64,000 nucleotides of DNA from Terrirubrum flagellatum (GCF_022059845.1 NZ_CP091851.1:5321501-5385500), one strand, 5' to 3'; counted from the first letter of the stretch, positions 27,890 to 40,124 are shown. Program-made: numbers and translations. The notes: generated from the letters alone by a model not told the origin.

Positions 27890-29485
27890 TTACTTCAGCG
27901 TGATGTTCCAGAACACCGGCGCCGGCGCCTTCAGCCAGCCCGACACGTTGGGGCGATGAGCGCCGGGCTGATACCACTGGCCGAGATTGATATGCGTGGT
28001 GATCTCGGACGCGCGCACCTGGACTGCGGCCGCGATCTCCTTCTGCCTGGCCGGATCGGTCTCGCGCGCATAGTCGTCGCGAAGCTTTTCCATCGCCTCA
28101 TCGCAGGGCCAGCCGAAGGGCGCCTTATCGCAGGAGGCGTTGAAGAAGGCGGCCGCCACCGGGTTCAGGATGTCGGCGGACACCCATGAGGTCAGCATCG
28201 CATGCCAGCCGCCAGCGTTCGCCGGGTCCTTCTTCACGCGGCGGGCGACAACGGTCTGCCAATCCATCGACTGCATGTCGACCTTGAAGCCGGCCTTCTC
28301 CATCAGCGATTTTGCAACAGGCGCGAGATTGGTCAGCACCGCGAGATCAGTCGAATGCAGGAGCACGATCGGCGTTCCGTCATAGCCGCCTTCTTTCAGC
28401 AGCTCGCGCGCCTTGTTGAAATTCGAGCTCAACTTGTCCTCAAGGCCCTTGTCCGTCGCGAGCGGCGTGCCGCAGATGAACATCGGCTTGCATTCCTTGT
28501 AATAATCGGGATTGCCGATGGTCGCGTCGAGGAAATCCTTCTGATTGAAGGCGTACCACAGCGCCTGACGAATCTTCGGATTATCGAACGGCTTCTGCGT
28601 CGAGTTGATCCGCATCGTGTACTGGTTGCCGAGCGGGTTCCAGTCATAGAGCGCGATGTTCTTGTCGGCTTTCAGCAACGGCAGGAGATCGTGCGTCGGC
28701 GCCTCGATGATGTCGATCTCGCCGGCGAGCAGCGCGTTCGCCGCCTGCTGCTGATCGGAGATTGCGCGCCATTCGACGCGATCGACATTCACCACCTTGC
28801 CGCCGGCGAGGCTGGAGGCCGGCTCGGAGCGCGGCTTGTACTTGTCGAACTTCACATAGACCGTCTTGTCGCCGGGTTTCCACTCGTCCTGCTTGAAGAC
28901 GAAGGGGCCGGAGCCGATGAACTCGGAAATCTGCGTGTTCGGATCGGTGTCGGCGACGCGCTTCGGCATCATGAAGGGGACGTTCGATGAAGGCTTGCCG
29001 AGGCCGGCGAGCACGAGGCCGGTCGGCGATTTCAGCTTGATGACGATGGTCTTCGCATCGGGCGAAGAGATCGCATCGACGAAGCTCATCATCTTCTGAC
29101 CCATCGCATCCTTCGCGGCCCAGCGCTTGATCGAGGCGACGCAATCTTCTGATGTGACCGGCTTGCCGTCGTGCCACAGCAGCCCGTCGCGCAATGTCAT
29201 GGTGTGGGTGAGCTGGTCGGAGGAGACCTCGTACTTGTCGACCATCTGCGGCTTGATTTCGCCATTCGCATCGGTTGCGAACAGGGTGTCGTAGATCATG
29301 TAGCCGTGGTTGCGGACGATGTAGGCCGTCGTCCAGATCGGATCGAGAATCTTCAGGTCCGAATGCATGACGACGCGCAGCGTCTTGCCCTGCGCAAATG
29401 CGTCCGTCGATGCGACGGACAAAGCGCCCGTCGCCGCCACGGACACAGCCGCCGCAGCGACCACAGATTTCCAATTGATGGTCAT
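27890..29485 (-). CDS. Dipeptide-type ABC substrate-binding protein
   Basis: A 531-residue family 5 solute-binding protein. A signal peptide (KSVVAAAAVSVAATGALSVASTDAFAQ) is followed by KTLRVVMHSDLKILDPIWTT, and the family signature is seen around LRDGLLWHDGKPVTSEDCVASIKRW. Two Cys pairs are possible (CKPMFIC and CDKAPFGWPC). The strong AGGGAGG box sits well spaced for ATG 29485 but too close for ATG 29491, which decides the start. The solute may be a peptide, but this family also binds opines, nickel complexes and glutathione. Confidence 0.9.
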   Translation of the reverse strand: MTINWKSVVAAAAVSVAATGALSVASTDAFAQGKTLRVVMHSDLKILDPIWTTAYIVRNHGYMIYDTLFATDANGEIKPQMVDKYEVSSDQLTHTMTLRDGLLWHDGKPVTSEDCVASIKRWAAKDAMGQKMMSFVDAISSPDAKTIVIKLKSPTGLVLAGLGKPSSNVPFMMPKRVADTDPNTQISEFIGSGPFVFKQDEWKPGDKTVYVKFDKYKPRSEPASSLAGGKVVNVDRVEWRAISDQQQAANALLAGEIDIIEAPTHDLLPLLKADKNIALYDWNPLGNQYTMRINSTQKPFDNPKIRQALWYAFNQKDFLDATIGNPDYYKECKPMFICGTPLATDKGLEDKLSSNFNKARELLKEGGYDGTPIVLLHSTDLAVLTNLAPVAKSLMEKAGFKVDMQSMDWQTVVARRVKKDPANAGGWHAMLTSWVSADILNPVAAAFFNASCDKAPFGWPCDEAMEKLRDDYARETDPARQKEIAAAVQVRASEITTHINLGQWYQPGAHRPNVSGWLKAPAPVFWNITLK

Positions 29486-29609
29486 CCCCATCCCTCCCTG
29501 CGGCCGCGCGCTCGCGCCAAGCCTTCACTCAGGGCTCAATTAGAGAACGGGAGTGGAATGGCGTCAAACCCCGCGGCGCCGAAACGGGCGTCAGGCGGCG
29601 CCGTTGAAG

Positions 29610-30707
29610 TCAGCTTGCCGCCTGCGCGGCGGGCCGCGCGATCTTGGCGTTCCGGGCGAGCCGCGCCGCGTCGCGCTGCGACATCATGGTGAACCTGTTG
29701 CGCAACATCTCGCGCAGCGCCAGCCGATCGAGTCCGCCCGAACGCGCAGCCAGAGTCTCCTCCGCCGCCGCCCAGCTCATGTCGGCGGCGCGCAACACCA
29801 CGGCCATCAGCTCGAAATCATCGCCAGCGAAGATCGTCAGCACGAGATCATGCGGCAGGCCGGCGCGCTCGGCGAGGATCTGGAGCGATTCCCGGAGGCG
29901 GCGGTGGCGCAGAAGGTCGAGAAACAGATGCTCGTGGGACAGGTCGGGTTTCTGCTCGAGCCGGGCGATGCGGTTCGCAGCATCGTGGGACGGAGGCGCG
30001 GCGCCGATGCGCGCAGCCGATGCCTCAATGCTGGCCGCCACAGCCGCGTCGAGCTCGGCCGGCGAGGATTTACGCAGCATCTTGGCGAGATGGGCGCGGA
30101 GCACCGACGCGGCGTCCTCGACCAGCCGGTCGCGCAATTGCGGCGGCAGGCCGAAACGGTCGGCCAGCGCGACCGCCAGCTTCCTGTCGGCGTTCGCGCG
30201 CGTCAGGAGGATGGCGGACCCGTCGCGCGAGAGAGGCGCGCGGCCGTTCGCGGCCAGGGTCTGGAGCACGGGAGCGGAGCCTACAGCGATCAGCCGATCG
30301 GTGACGGCCTCGGTGAGGTCCGATCGCTTCGCGACCAGCATGATGTGCTGCTGCCCCTTGGCGCCGATGATGGCGATAAGGTCGCCGGCTTCGAGCCGCG
30401 ACGACCGCTCCAGCACGGGCGCCGCCACGGCGATCTCGTCATGGAAGGCCAGAATGCGGATCGTGCCGTAGGGCGCGTTCGGAATGTCCGCGAGCTTTTC
30501 GGCGAGCTGGACCAGCGCCTCTTTTTCGAGATCGGCGACCAGCCAGCGCAGCGCCACGTCGTAGAGTTCGACGGCCTCGTCATTCAGCAGGGGCGCCTGG
30601 CGCGTGAAGTTCTCGACAAGCTGATCAACCGCATGACCGCGGCGGTGACCCAGGTCACCCTTCGAGACAAGACTGAGTTCGCCAGCGAGGGCGTCCGCGT
30701 AGCGCAT
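29610..30707 (-). CDS. DUF2336 protein
   Basis: A 365-residue, mostly helical protein matching DUF2336, a family common in alphaproteobacteria. The N-terminal half (about 30-230) has repeat-like helices (LVENFTRQAPLLNDEAVELYDVAL, LAEKLADIPNAPYGTIRILAF) and the C-terminal half contains SHEHLFLDLLRHRRLRESLQILAERAG. No catalytic motif or membrane segment is visible. HEAT-like helix repeats suggest a scaffold or protein-binding role, but that is inference. It stands alone between metH and the dipeptide importer, with a 137-base gap upstream. Confidence 0.75.
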   Translation of the reverse strand: MRYADALAGELSLVSKGDLGHRRGHAVDQLVENFTRQAPLLNDEAVELYDVALRWLVADLEKEALVQLAEKLADIPNAPYGTIRILAFHDEIAVAAPVLERSSRLEAGDLIAIIGAKGQQHIMLVAKRSDLTEAVTDRLIAVGSAPVLQTLAANGRAPLSRDGSAILLTRANADRKLAVALADRFGLPPQLRDRLVEDAASVLRAHLAKMLRKSSPAELDAAVAASIEASAARIGAAPPSHDAANRIARLEQKPDLSHEHLFLDLLRHRRLRESLQILAERAGLPHDLVLTIFAGDDFELMAVVLRAADMSWAAAEETLAARSGGLDRLALREMLRNRFTMMSQRDAARLARNAKIARPAAQAAS

Positions 30708-30844
30708 GGCCGGGGTCCGGCGATGAAACTAGGCGCCAACCGTTTAGATGTCGTGAACCGAGAAACACGCTTTCTGATGCGACGTGGCGTCGCGATTTTG
30801 CCCTAACGTCATTTGGCGAGGCTCTTTTTCGCGGGCTGCGGGCG

Positions 30845-34576
<3,732 letters not shown>

Positions 34577-34584
34577 GGTTGATG

Positions 34585-35508
34585 TTATTCCGCCGCGACG
34601 CGCGCGGCTTCCGCCTGCGCCGTCGGTCGCATGCCGATGAGATGGCAGATCGCGTAAACGAGATCGGCCTTGTTCATGGTGTAGAAATGTAGATCATTGA
34701 CGCCGCGATTGATGAGGTCGGTCACCTGTTCCGCGCAGACGGCGGCGGCGACGAGCCGGCGCGTTTCGGGGTCATGATCGAGTCCCTCGAAGCGGCGGCT
34801 GAGCGCAGCCGAGATCGAGGCGCCGACCTTGCCGGCGAAACCCGCAGTCTGCTTGAAGTTCTGCACAGGCGCGATGCCCGGCGCGATCGGCACATTGATG
34901 CCGGCGGACAGCGCCTTGTCGAGGAAGCGCCAGTAGAGATCGTTGTAGAAGAAGAACTGCGTGATCGCGCGCGTTGCGCCGGCGTCCACCTTGCGCTTCA
35001 GCAGTTCGATGTCGGCGTCGAGCGAGATCGATTCCGGATGCTTCTCAGGGTACGCCGAGACGCTGATCTCGAAATCGCCGATCTTCTTCAGGCCGGCGAT
35101 AAGATCAGGCGTCGTCTGATAGCCGCCGGAATGGGGCGTGTAGGACGCGCCGATGCCGCCGGCGGGATCGCCGCGCAACGCGACGATGTGACGAACGCCG
35201 GCGTCCCAATAGCCGCGCACGACGTCGTCGACTTCTTCTTTCGTCGCGCCGACGCAAGTGAGATGCGCGGCCGGCTTCAGCGTCGTTTCCTCGACGAGAC
35301 GCTTCACGGTGGCGTGGGTGCGCTCGCGCGTGGTGCCGCCGGCGCCGTAGGTCACCGAGACGAAGGAGGGATTGAGCGGCTCAAGGCGCCGTATGGCGCT
35401 CCATAGCGCCGTTTCCATGTCCGCATTCTTCGGCGGAAAGAACTCGAAGGAGACGTGCGGCGTCTTCGCCGGAGCGCGGGCCGCGCCGTTCAGCAGGTCT
35501 GCGCTCAT
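34585..35508 (-). CDS. metF: Methylenetetrahydrofolate reductase
   Basis: A 307-residue FAD enzyme reducing 5,10-methylene-THF to 5-methyl-THF, the methyl donor used by MetH downstream. Visible: [18 protein letters not shown] at the N-terminus with the catalytic Glu, [37 protein letters not shown], and [13 protein letters not shown]. Start ATG 35508 overlaps the regulator's stop by one base (TGATG), better than a GTG one codon earlier. Confidence 0.96.
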   Translation of the reverse strand: MSADLLNGAARAPAKTPHVSFEFFPPKNADMETALWSAIRRLEPLNPSFVSVTYGAGGTTRERTHATVKRLVEETTLKPAAHLTCVGATKEEVDDVVRGYWDAGVRHIVALRGDPAGGIGASYTPHSGGYQTTPDLIAGLKKIGDFEISVSAYPEKHPESISLDADIELLKRKVDAGATRAITQFFFYNDLYWRFLDKALSAGINVPIAPGIAPVQNFKQTAGFAGKVGASISAALSRRFEGLDHDPETRRLVAAAVCAEQVTDLINRGVNDLHFYTMNKADLVYAICHLIGMRPTAQAEAARVAAE

Positions 35509-36521
35509 CACGCCACCTCTCTTCCAGGAATTTGCAGGGGATAGTCTGTGATCATGCGCCGGTCACGCCCGATCCAGATCGACACTGTCAGCTTGGAGGC
35601 GTCGCCGTCCGGCGGCGGCAGGTCGCGATGGCCTTCAGAATCGAGGCCGGCTTCCTGCATCAGAAGCGTGATTTCTTCCGGCGTAAAGCCGAGCCGGCGG
35701 TGAGACTGCTTCTCGCGCAACTCCTCGATCGCGTGCGGCGCGAAGTCGGCCACGATCATCCGGCCGCCCGGCGCAAGCGACGCCGCGGCCTCGCGCAGGG
35801 CGCGCGAGGGGTCGTCGAGATAGTGCAGCACCTGATGGATGATGACGACGTCGAAGGCGTTGCGCTCCACCGGGAGCGCATAGATGTCGCCCTGGCGCAG
35901 TTCGACGCCGCGCACGCCCGCCTTGGCGAGATTGGCGCGGGCGACCTGCAGCATCGCGGGACTTGAATCGACGCCGACGAGACGCGAGGCGCGGCCGGCG
36001 AACAATTGCAGCATGCGGCCTGTGCCGGCGCCGAGATCGAGCAGCGCATGAATCGGGCGGTCGCCGACGGCCGAGACGATCGCCTGCTCGACTTCGCTCT
36101 CGGCCACATGGAGCGAGCGGATGCGGTCCCATTCGATGGCGTGGCGGGAGAAATACTGTTCGGCCGCCTTGGCGCGCGCGGCGCGGACGGCGGCGAGGCG
36201 GGCGCGGTCGCCGGCCAGAATCTCGTCGTTGCGGTCGAGAGCCCCGGCAAGCGCCTGGGCGAGCGGCGCGCCGGCGCCGCGGGTTTCGAGGCGGAAGAAG
36301 GCGAAGGCGCCTTCGCGGTTCCGGGTGGCGAGCCCGGCGTCCATGAGGAGTTTGAGATGGCGCGAGATGCGCGGCTGGGACTGGCCGAGAATGTCGGTGA
36401 GGTCGGAGACCGAGAGTTCGCCCTCGGCCAGCAGCGCGACGATGCGCAGGCGCGTCTCCTCACCCGCCGCCTTCAGCGTCGAGAGCACGGCCTCGAAAGA
36501 GAGCGGCGTAGAGACGACCAT
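35508..36521 (-). CDS. ArsR-type regulator fused to a SAM-dependent methyltransferase
   Basis: A 337-residue fusion. Residues about 8-95 form an ArsR winged helix (LLAEGELSVSDLTDILGQSQPRISRHLKLL); residues about 140-300 form a class I methyltransferase with ALLDLGAGTGRMLQLFAG (motif I), VGVDSSPAMLQVAR and FDVVIIHQVLHYLDD. The C-terminus has GFTPEEITLLMQEAGL. As first gene before metF and metH, it is likely the local methionine-cycle regulator, with the methyltransferase fold possibly serving as the S-adenosylmethionine or S-adenosylhomocysteine sensor; that last point is inference. An ArsR-typical metal-binding Cys cluster is not seen. Confidence 0.88.
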   Translation of the reverse strand: MVVSTPLSFEAVLSTLKAAGEETRLRIVALLAEGELSVSDLTDILGQSQPRISRHLKLLMDAGLATRNREGAFAFFRLETRGAGAPLAQALAGALDRNDEILAGDRARLAAVRAARAKAAEQYFSRHAIEWDRIRSLHVAESEVEQAIVSAVGDRPIHALLDLGAGTGRMLQLFAGRASRLVGVDSSPAMLQVARANLAKAGVRGVELRQGDIYALPVERNAFDVVIIHQVLHYLDDPSRALREAAASLAPGGRMIVADFAPHAIEELREKQSHRRLGFTPEEITLLMQEAGLDSEGHRDLPPPDGDASKLTVSIWIGRDRRMITDYPLQIPGREVA

Positions 36522-36542
36522 CAATCCAACTTTCGGCAGAAA

Positions 36543-36564
36543 GATATAAGGATATGTTTATGTG
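36543..36564. promoter_or_regulatory. Candidate operator of the methionine-cycle operon
   Basis: An A+T-rich imperfect palindrome with core ATAAGGATATGTTTAT (ATAA-N2-ATAT-N2-TTAT) stands out in G+C-rich DNA, ending 22 bases before the regulator's start. From memory it resembles the ATAAAGATATCTTTAT-type sites ahead of methionine-cycle genes in alphaproteobacteria that are assigned to ArsR-family SahR/SamR regulators. Binding by the adjacent fusion protein is inferred. Confidence 0.55.
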
Positions 36565-36611
36565 ATTATCGCCGGTCGCGCAAGGGCCGCCCCCGGAGCC
36601 GGCGGGGCGGC

Positions 36612-37328
36612 TCAACCGGGCGCGGCGCCGTCCAGCCGGGCGCTGTCGAGAACCGCATGGGAAATGAGGCCGCCGGCGAAGCGCCCGATCAGATCGCGGA
36701 GGTCGGCGACGGCCGCATCCAGATCGCCCCAGCCGTTTGCTTGCACGGTGATGACGGCGTCGCTTGTATTGGTCGTCACGCCGGAGCGGGCGTCCTGCCG
36801 CCAGTTCCAGCGCCGGCAGAGTACCTTGGCGGCGTCGGCGTAGACGACCTCGCCTTCCTTCGGCGGATCGTTGGGATCATCGCCCTCGGCCGCGCCCATG
36901 TCGATGAAGCTGTCGTCTGATCTGGCGAAGCGGAATGAGAGATCGCCTTCGATCTTCGCGAGATCGTCGGCGCCGCTGCAGAAGACATGCGTCAGCGAGA
37001 CGATGTTGTAGATGTCGACCAGCGTGTTGATTTCGGGCAGCCGATCGCCCGCCAGCACGCGCTTCACCAGCCGCTCGACGGAGCAGCGATAGCTGGTCTT
37101 CCTGATGCCGAAGCCCTTGTAGGCCTCGCGCCATGCGGCGATGCCAGGAATCTGCGACAGCTCGACGCCGCTCCAGCGCGTGCGACAATCCGCTTCGCGC
37201 TTGGCGATGAGCGCGTCGAGTTCAGGCGGTCGCGCGGTCGTGATGTCGAGGTTGCGCGCGAACACGAAGGCGATGCGCGCCTTGGGAAAGCGCGGCGCGA
37301 TTTCGGCGATGCTGAGAGCAGTGCACAT
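36612..37328 (-). CDS. B3/B4 (PheT-like) tRNA-binding domain protein
   Basis: About 238 residues from ATG 37328; the frame is open upstream but the added codons look non-native. The fold of the B3/B4 domain of phenylalanyl-tRNA synthetase beta is suggested by RFPKARIAFVFARNLDI at the start, WREAYKGFGIRKTSYRCSVERLVKRV in the middle and NTLVDIYNIVSLTHVFCSGADDL, the usual core. Stand-alone members are thought to act in editing or nucleotide binding, but their role is unproved. It is divergent from trmO. Confidence 0.8.
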   Translation of the reverse strand: MCTALSIAEIAPRFPKARIAFVFARNLDITTARPPELDALIAKREADCRTRWSGVELSQIPGIAAWREAYKGFGIRKTSYRCSVERLVKRVLAGDRLPEINTLVDIYNIVSLTHVFCSGADDLAKIEGDLSFRFARSDDSFIDMGAAEGDDPNDPPKEGEVVYADAAKVLCRRWNWRQDARSGVTTNTSDAVITVQANGWGDLDAAVADLRDLIGRFAGGLISHAVLDSARLDGAAPG

Positions 37329-37398
37329 GGATCGGAGATCGACGGCTTGACGAAGCGGCCGGATCGCATTCCCGTCGCTTCTGTGCAAGGAAGGCTTG

Positions 37399-37914
37399 AT
37401 GAATCAAACGAGAGCCGAAAGCCGGCCCGGCGAGGTCCGCATTGATCAGCCGCCGGCGCGCGACGCGCAATTGCGTTTCATCGGCCGCATTCGCACGCCA
37501 TGGACCACGCGCGAGCAATGTCCGAAAAGCAGTCGCGAGGCGATCGAACGCGGCGACGGTGCGATTTCGACGATCGAGATCGACGACCTCTACGTTGAAG
37601 GCCTCAAGGATCTCTCGAATTTTTCGCATGTCTGGGCGCTCTACTGGATGGGCGAGGCGGCGCGCGACCTTGTGGTGCAGGTTCCCAAACTTCTCGGCGA
37701 GCCGCGCGGCGTGTTCGCGCTGCGCTCGCCGGCGCGGCCGAATCCGATCGCCATGGCGGCGGCGGAGCTGATCGCGATCGAGGGACGGACGCTGACGGTG
37801 CTCGGCGTCGATTGTCTCGACGGCACGCCGCTCATCGACATCAAACCCTATTTCGCATCGACCGATGCGATCGCGCACGCCTCGGCCGCCCGCCGCTCAG
37901 TGCGGCAGGACTGA
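37399..37914 (+). CDS. trmO: tRNA (t6A37) N6-methyltransferase TrmO
   Basis: A 171-residue protein of the TsaA/TrmO family, which methylates t6A at position 37 of threonine tRNA using S-adenosylmethionine. Visible: FIGRIRTPWTTREQCPKSSREA, DLSNFSHVWALYWM, RGVFALRSPARPNPIAMAAAELI and LDGTPLIDIKPYF, in the family's order. Start ATG 37399 is chosen over TTG 37396 because of the AAGGAAGG ahead. Its 3' end overlaps the small gene on the other strand by 18 bases. Confidence 0.92.
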   Translation: MNQTRAESRPGEVRIDQPPARDAQLRFIGRIRTPWTTREQCPKSSREAIERGDGAISTIEIDDLYVEGLKDLSNFSHVWALYWMGEAARDLVVQVPKLLGEPRGVFALRSPARPNPIAMAAAELIAIEGRTLTVLGVDCLDGTPLIDIKPYFASTDAIAHASAARRSVRQD

Positions 37915-38040
37915 CTCCATCGGCCAGGTCGAGACGTCGGCGAAGCGCGCCAGAAGGCAGCGGCGCGGCGCCTCGCCCCAAGCCATCATGCGGCGATAGG
38001 CGTTCCAGTCGCTGACAAGGGACAGAATGAGCTTGAGCAT
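37897..38040 (-). CDS. Small 47-residue protein, DUF1127-like N-terminus
   Basis: A 47-codon frame from ATG 38040 to TGA 37897 with an excellent ribosome binding site (GGGGAGGTGG). The product begins MLKLILSLVSDWNAYRRMM, resembling the start of DUF1127 small proteins, then carries a basic region (APRRCLLARFADVS) and ends WPMESVLPH, without the usual DUF1127 C-terminal motif. It is divergent from a TetR gene, with two near-identical palindromes between the starts, so it is probably the repressor's target. The function is unknown; DUF1127 proteins can be RNA-linked regulators. Confidence 0.7.
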   Translation of the reverse strand: MLKLILSLVSDWNAYRRMMAWGEAPRRCLLARFADVSTWPMESVLPH

Positions 38041-38084
38041 CGTCCACCTCCCCACTACGAACCTTGTTCACGATCCAATGCGAT

Positions 38085-38099
38085 TTGAACAATGTTCAA
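38085..38099. promoter_or_regulatory. TetR operator, site 1
   Basis: TTGAACAATGTTCAA is a perfect 15-bp palindrome with a single central base, 45 bases ahead of the small-protein start. A matching site is centred 34 bp away at 38126, and a lone TTGTTCA half-site is at 38064-38070. Position between divergent genes points to binding by the TetR protein encoded at 38166. Confidence 0.75.
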
Positions 38100-38119
38100 T
38101 GTGATGTATAGCAAGTCGA

Positions 38120-38132
38120 TGAACATTGTTCA
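38120..38132. promoter_or_regulatory. TetR operator, site 2
   Basis: TGAACATTGTTCA is a perfect 13-bp palindrome with the same half-site (TGAACA) as site 1. It ends 33 bases before the TetR start, suited to autorepression, while site 1 suits repression of the small gene. Confidence 0.72.
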
Positions 38133-38165
38133 AGAGCTTTTTCGTAGCGGCTGCGAGAACGCGCC

Positions 38166-38780
38166 GTGAGCGACGCGCCGCCGCCGGATCGCCGGAGCCG
38201 CCAGCGCACCGAGATGGCGCGGCTCGCGGTCGAGATTGTCGAAAATGACGGCCTCGCCGGCCTTCAGGCCCGGCGGATCGCCGAACGGGCCGACTGCGCC
38301 GTCGGCACGGTCTACAACCTGTTCGGCGATCTCGACGGCGTGATCATCGCCGCCAATGAAGAGACGCTGCGCGAGATCATGGCCGCCTGTTCCGAGGCGC
38401 TGGCGCAGATGGATCAGGCCGGCGCGGCGGAGGATCGCCTGATCGCGCTGGCGCGCGCCTACGCCTCTTACGCCGAGGCACATCCCAAACGCTTCGACGC
38501 GCTGTTCACCCATCGCGCCGCTGCGGATCGCGAATTTCCCGAAAGCTTCACCAAACTGACCGATGATTTGTTCGCGCTGCTGGGCCGCGTTTTCGCTGAT
38601 GCGACAGCGCCAATGGACGCGCATGAGCGTGATGTCGCTGCGCGCGCACTGTGGGCGTCGGTGCATGGCATCGTGACGCTCGGACTGCAGGATCGCGTGG
38701 GATTGCTGACGCGTGAGGAAATCGCGCCGGCGATCGGCCATATCGTGAAGGCGGCCGTCAGAGGCATGGCGGCGCGCTGA
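38166..38780 (+). CDS. TetR/AcrR family transcriptional regulator
   Basis: A 204-residue repressor beginning at GTG 38166. The N-terminal helix-turn-helix is at about 17-62: ARLAVEIVENDGLAGLQARRIAERADCAVGTVYNLFGDLDGVI. The C-terminal ligand domain contains ARAYASYAEAHPKRFDALFTH and WASVHGIVTLGL, typical of the WHG-type TetR C-terminus. It is divergent from the 47-residue protein gene, with two palindromic sites between them. The inducer is unknown. Confidence 0.9.
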   Translation: MSDAPPPDRRSRQRTEMARLAVEIVENDGLAGLQARRIAERADCAVGTVYNLFGDLDGVIIAANEETLREIMAACSEALAQMDQAGAAEDRLIALARAYASYAEAHPKRFDALFTHRAAADREFPESFTKLTDDLFALLGRVFADATAPMDAHERDVAARALWASVHGIVTLGLQDRVGLLTREEIAPAIGHIVKAAVRGMAAR

Positions 38781-38827
38781 TATTTCCGGAAACGGAGCCG
38801 GTCGAATTCGGCCGCAAAGAGCGGCCA

Positions 38828-38851
38828 GGGTCTCTGCCCAAACAGAGACCC
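38828..38851. promoter_or_regulatory. Hairpin ahead of the dioxygenase start
   Basis: GGGTCTCTG (38828-38836) pairs with CAGAGACCC (38843-38851) around a CCCAAA loop, giving a perfect 9-bp stem that ends five bases before ATG 38857. Its right arm covers the only purine-rich AGAGA that could act as ribosome binding site. No T-run follows, so it is not a typical terminator. Confidence 0.45.
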
Positions 38852-38856
38852 CGATC

Positions 38857-39456
38857 ATGATGTCAGGAAATCAAACGCGGCGCGAACTCGCGCGCCTCTG
38901 GCTCGCCGCGACGGCGGGCGTCGCCGGAGCGGAATTCTCAGTCGGCGCGTCGATCGCGCAGACGGCGGAGCCGACGCCCGCCTGCGGTCATGACGAACGC
39001 GCAACGCCGGCGCAAACGGAAGGCCCGTATTATTCGCCGAAAACGCCGGAGAAGGCGAATTTTCGCGCCGACGCCGCAGGCGACGGCTTCAACCTGATGG
39101 GCTTCGTGCTCGATCGTCGTTGTCGGCCGATCCCGCGGGCGCTTGTCGATCTCTGGCATGCGGATAGCCAGGGCGAATATGACAACAAGAGCTATCGCCT
39201 GCGTGGTCATCAGTTCACGGATGCGCGAGGCCGCTTCGTGTTCGAGACGATCACGCCCGGCCTCTATGTCGGGCGCACGCGACATTTCCATCTCAAGGCG
39301 CAGGCGCCGCGCGGCCGCATCCTGACGACCCAACTCTATTTCCCCGACGAGCCCGGCAATGGCCGCGACGGCCTGTTCGATCGTCGGCTGCTCATGCGCG
39401 TATCGAACGCGGCGGACGGCAAAGTCGGCCGCTTCGACATCGTGCTCGACGTCTAG
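38857..39456 (+). CDS. Exported intradiol ring-cleavage dioxygenase family protein
   Basis: A 199-residue protein of the protocatechuate 3,4-dioxygenase/catechol 1,2-dioxygenase fold. A twin-arginine-type leader (TRRELARLWLAATAGVAGAE) precedes EGPYYSPKTPEKANF and LVDLWHADSQGEYDN. Candidate iron ligands are a Tyr in EGPYY or DNKSY, a Tyr in GLYVGRTRH, and the His in RHFHLK. Tat export would place a folded iron enzyme in the periplasm, unlike the cytoplasmic catabolic dioxygenases; substrate unknown. No other aromatic-ring pathway genes are adjacent. ATG 38857 and 38860 are both possible starts. Confidence 0.82.
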   Translation: MMSGNQTRRELARLWLAATAGVAGAEFSVGASIAQTAEPTPACGHDERATPAQTEGPYYSPKTPEKANFRADAAGDGFNLMGFVLDRRCRPIPRALVDLWHADSQGEYDNKSYRLRGHQFTDARGRFVFETITPGLYVGRTRHFHLKAQAPRGRILTTQLYFPDEPGNGRDGLFDRRLLMRVSNAADGKVGRFDIVLDV

Positions 39457-39491
39457 CGCGAGAGCGGTCGACGCCATATTTTGACGGCGTC

Positions 39492-40070
39492 ATGAGCCAG
39501 CAAGGATTCGCACTGTTCGACACCGCCATCGGCGGTTGCGGCGTCGTTTGGGGACCGCGCGGAATCGTGGGCGGGCAATTGCCGCTGCCGTCGGCGATCG
39601 ACATGCGCGATCGCCTCATGCGCCGCTATCCCGATGCGCGCGAGGCGGAGCCGCCGAAGTCGATCGCGGACGTCATCGACGCGGTGCGGGAACTGTTCGA
39701 AACAGGTTCGCGCGATCTCGCCGACATCGAACTCGACATGGAAGGGGTGCCGGCGTTCAGCGCGGACGTCTATCGCATCGCGCGCGCCATTCCGCCCGGC
39801 GCGACGCGCACCTATGGCGACATTGCGCGCGATCTCGGCGATGTCGCCCTGTCGCGAGACGTCGGGCAGGCGCTTGGGAACAATCCTTTTCCGCCGATCG
39901 TGCCCTGCCATCGCGTGCTGGCGGCCAACGGCAAGACCGGCGGCTTCTCCGCCAATGGCGGCGTCGAGACCAAGATGCGCATGCTGTCGATCGAGCGCGC
40001 CCGCACCAGTGATGCGCCGAGCCTGTTCGACGATCTGCCGCTCGCCGCCCCGCCGCGAAAAGGCGCGTAA
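39492..40070 (+). CDS. ogt: Methylated-DNA-protein-cysteine methyltransferase
   Basis: A 192-residue suicide repair protein that takes the methyl group from O6-methylguanine. The active-site PCHRVLAANGKTGGFSANGG carries the acceptor Cys near residue 139, and GATRTYGDIARDLGD is the DNA-binding segment. The N-terminal domain has the Ogt-type FDTAIGGCGVVW and no AraC-like Ada domain. It starts 35 bases after the dioxygenase stop. Confidence 0.93.
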   Translation: MSQQGFALFDTAIGGCGVVWGPRGIVGGQLPLPSAIDMRDRLMRRYPDAREAEPPKSIADVIDAVRELFETGSRDLADIELDMEGVPAFSADVYRIARAIPPGATRTYGDIARDLGDVALSRDVGQALGNNPFPPIVPCHRVLAANGKTGGFSANGGVETKMRMLSIERARTSDAPSLFDDLPLAAPPRKGA

Positions 40071-40124
40071 GTCCGGGATCAATTGCGTGCGATGAGGCGT
40101 TGAATCGGCCATTGCGAGCCCGAT

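Noticed and set aside
34585-36611. SAM-II or other riboswitch ahead of metF/metH
   Set aside because: The leader before the ArsR fusion gene is too short and lacks the pseudoknot elements; a protein-binding palindrome explains it better.
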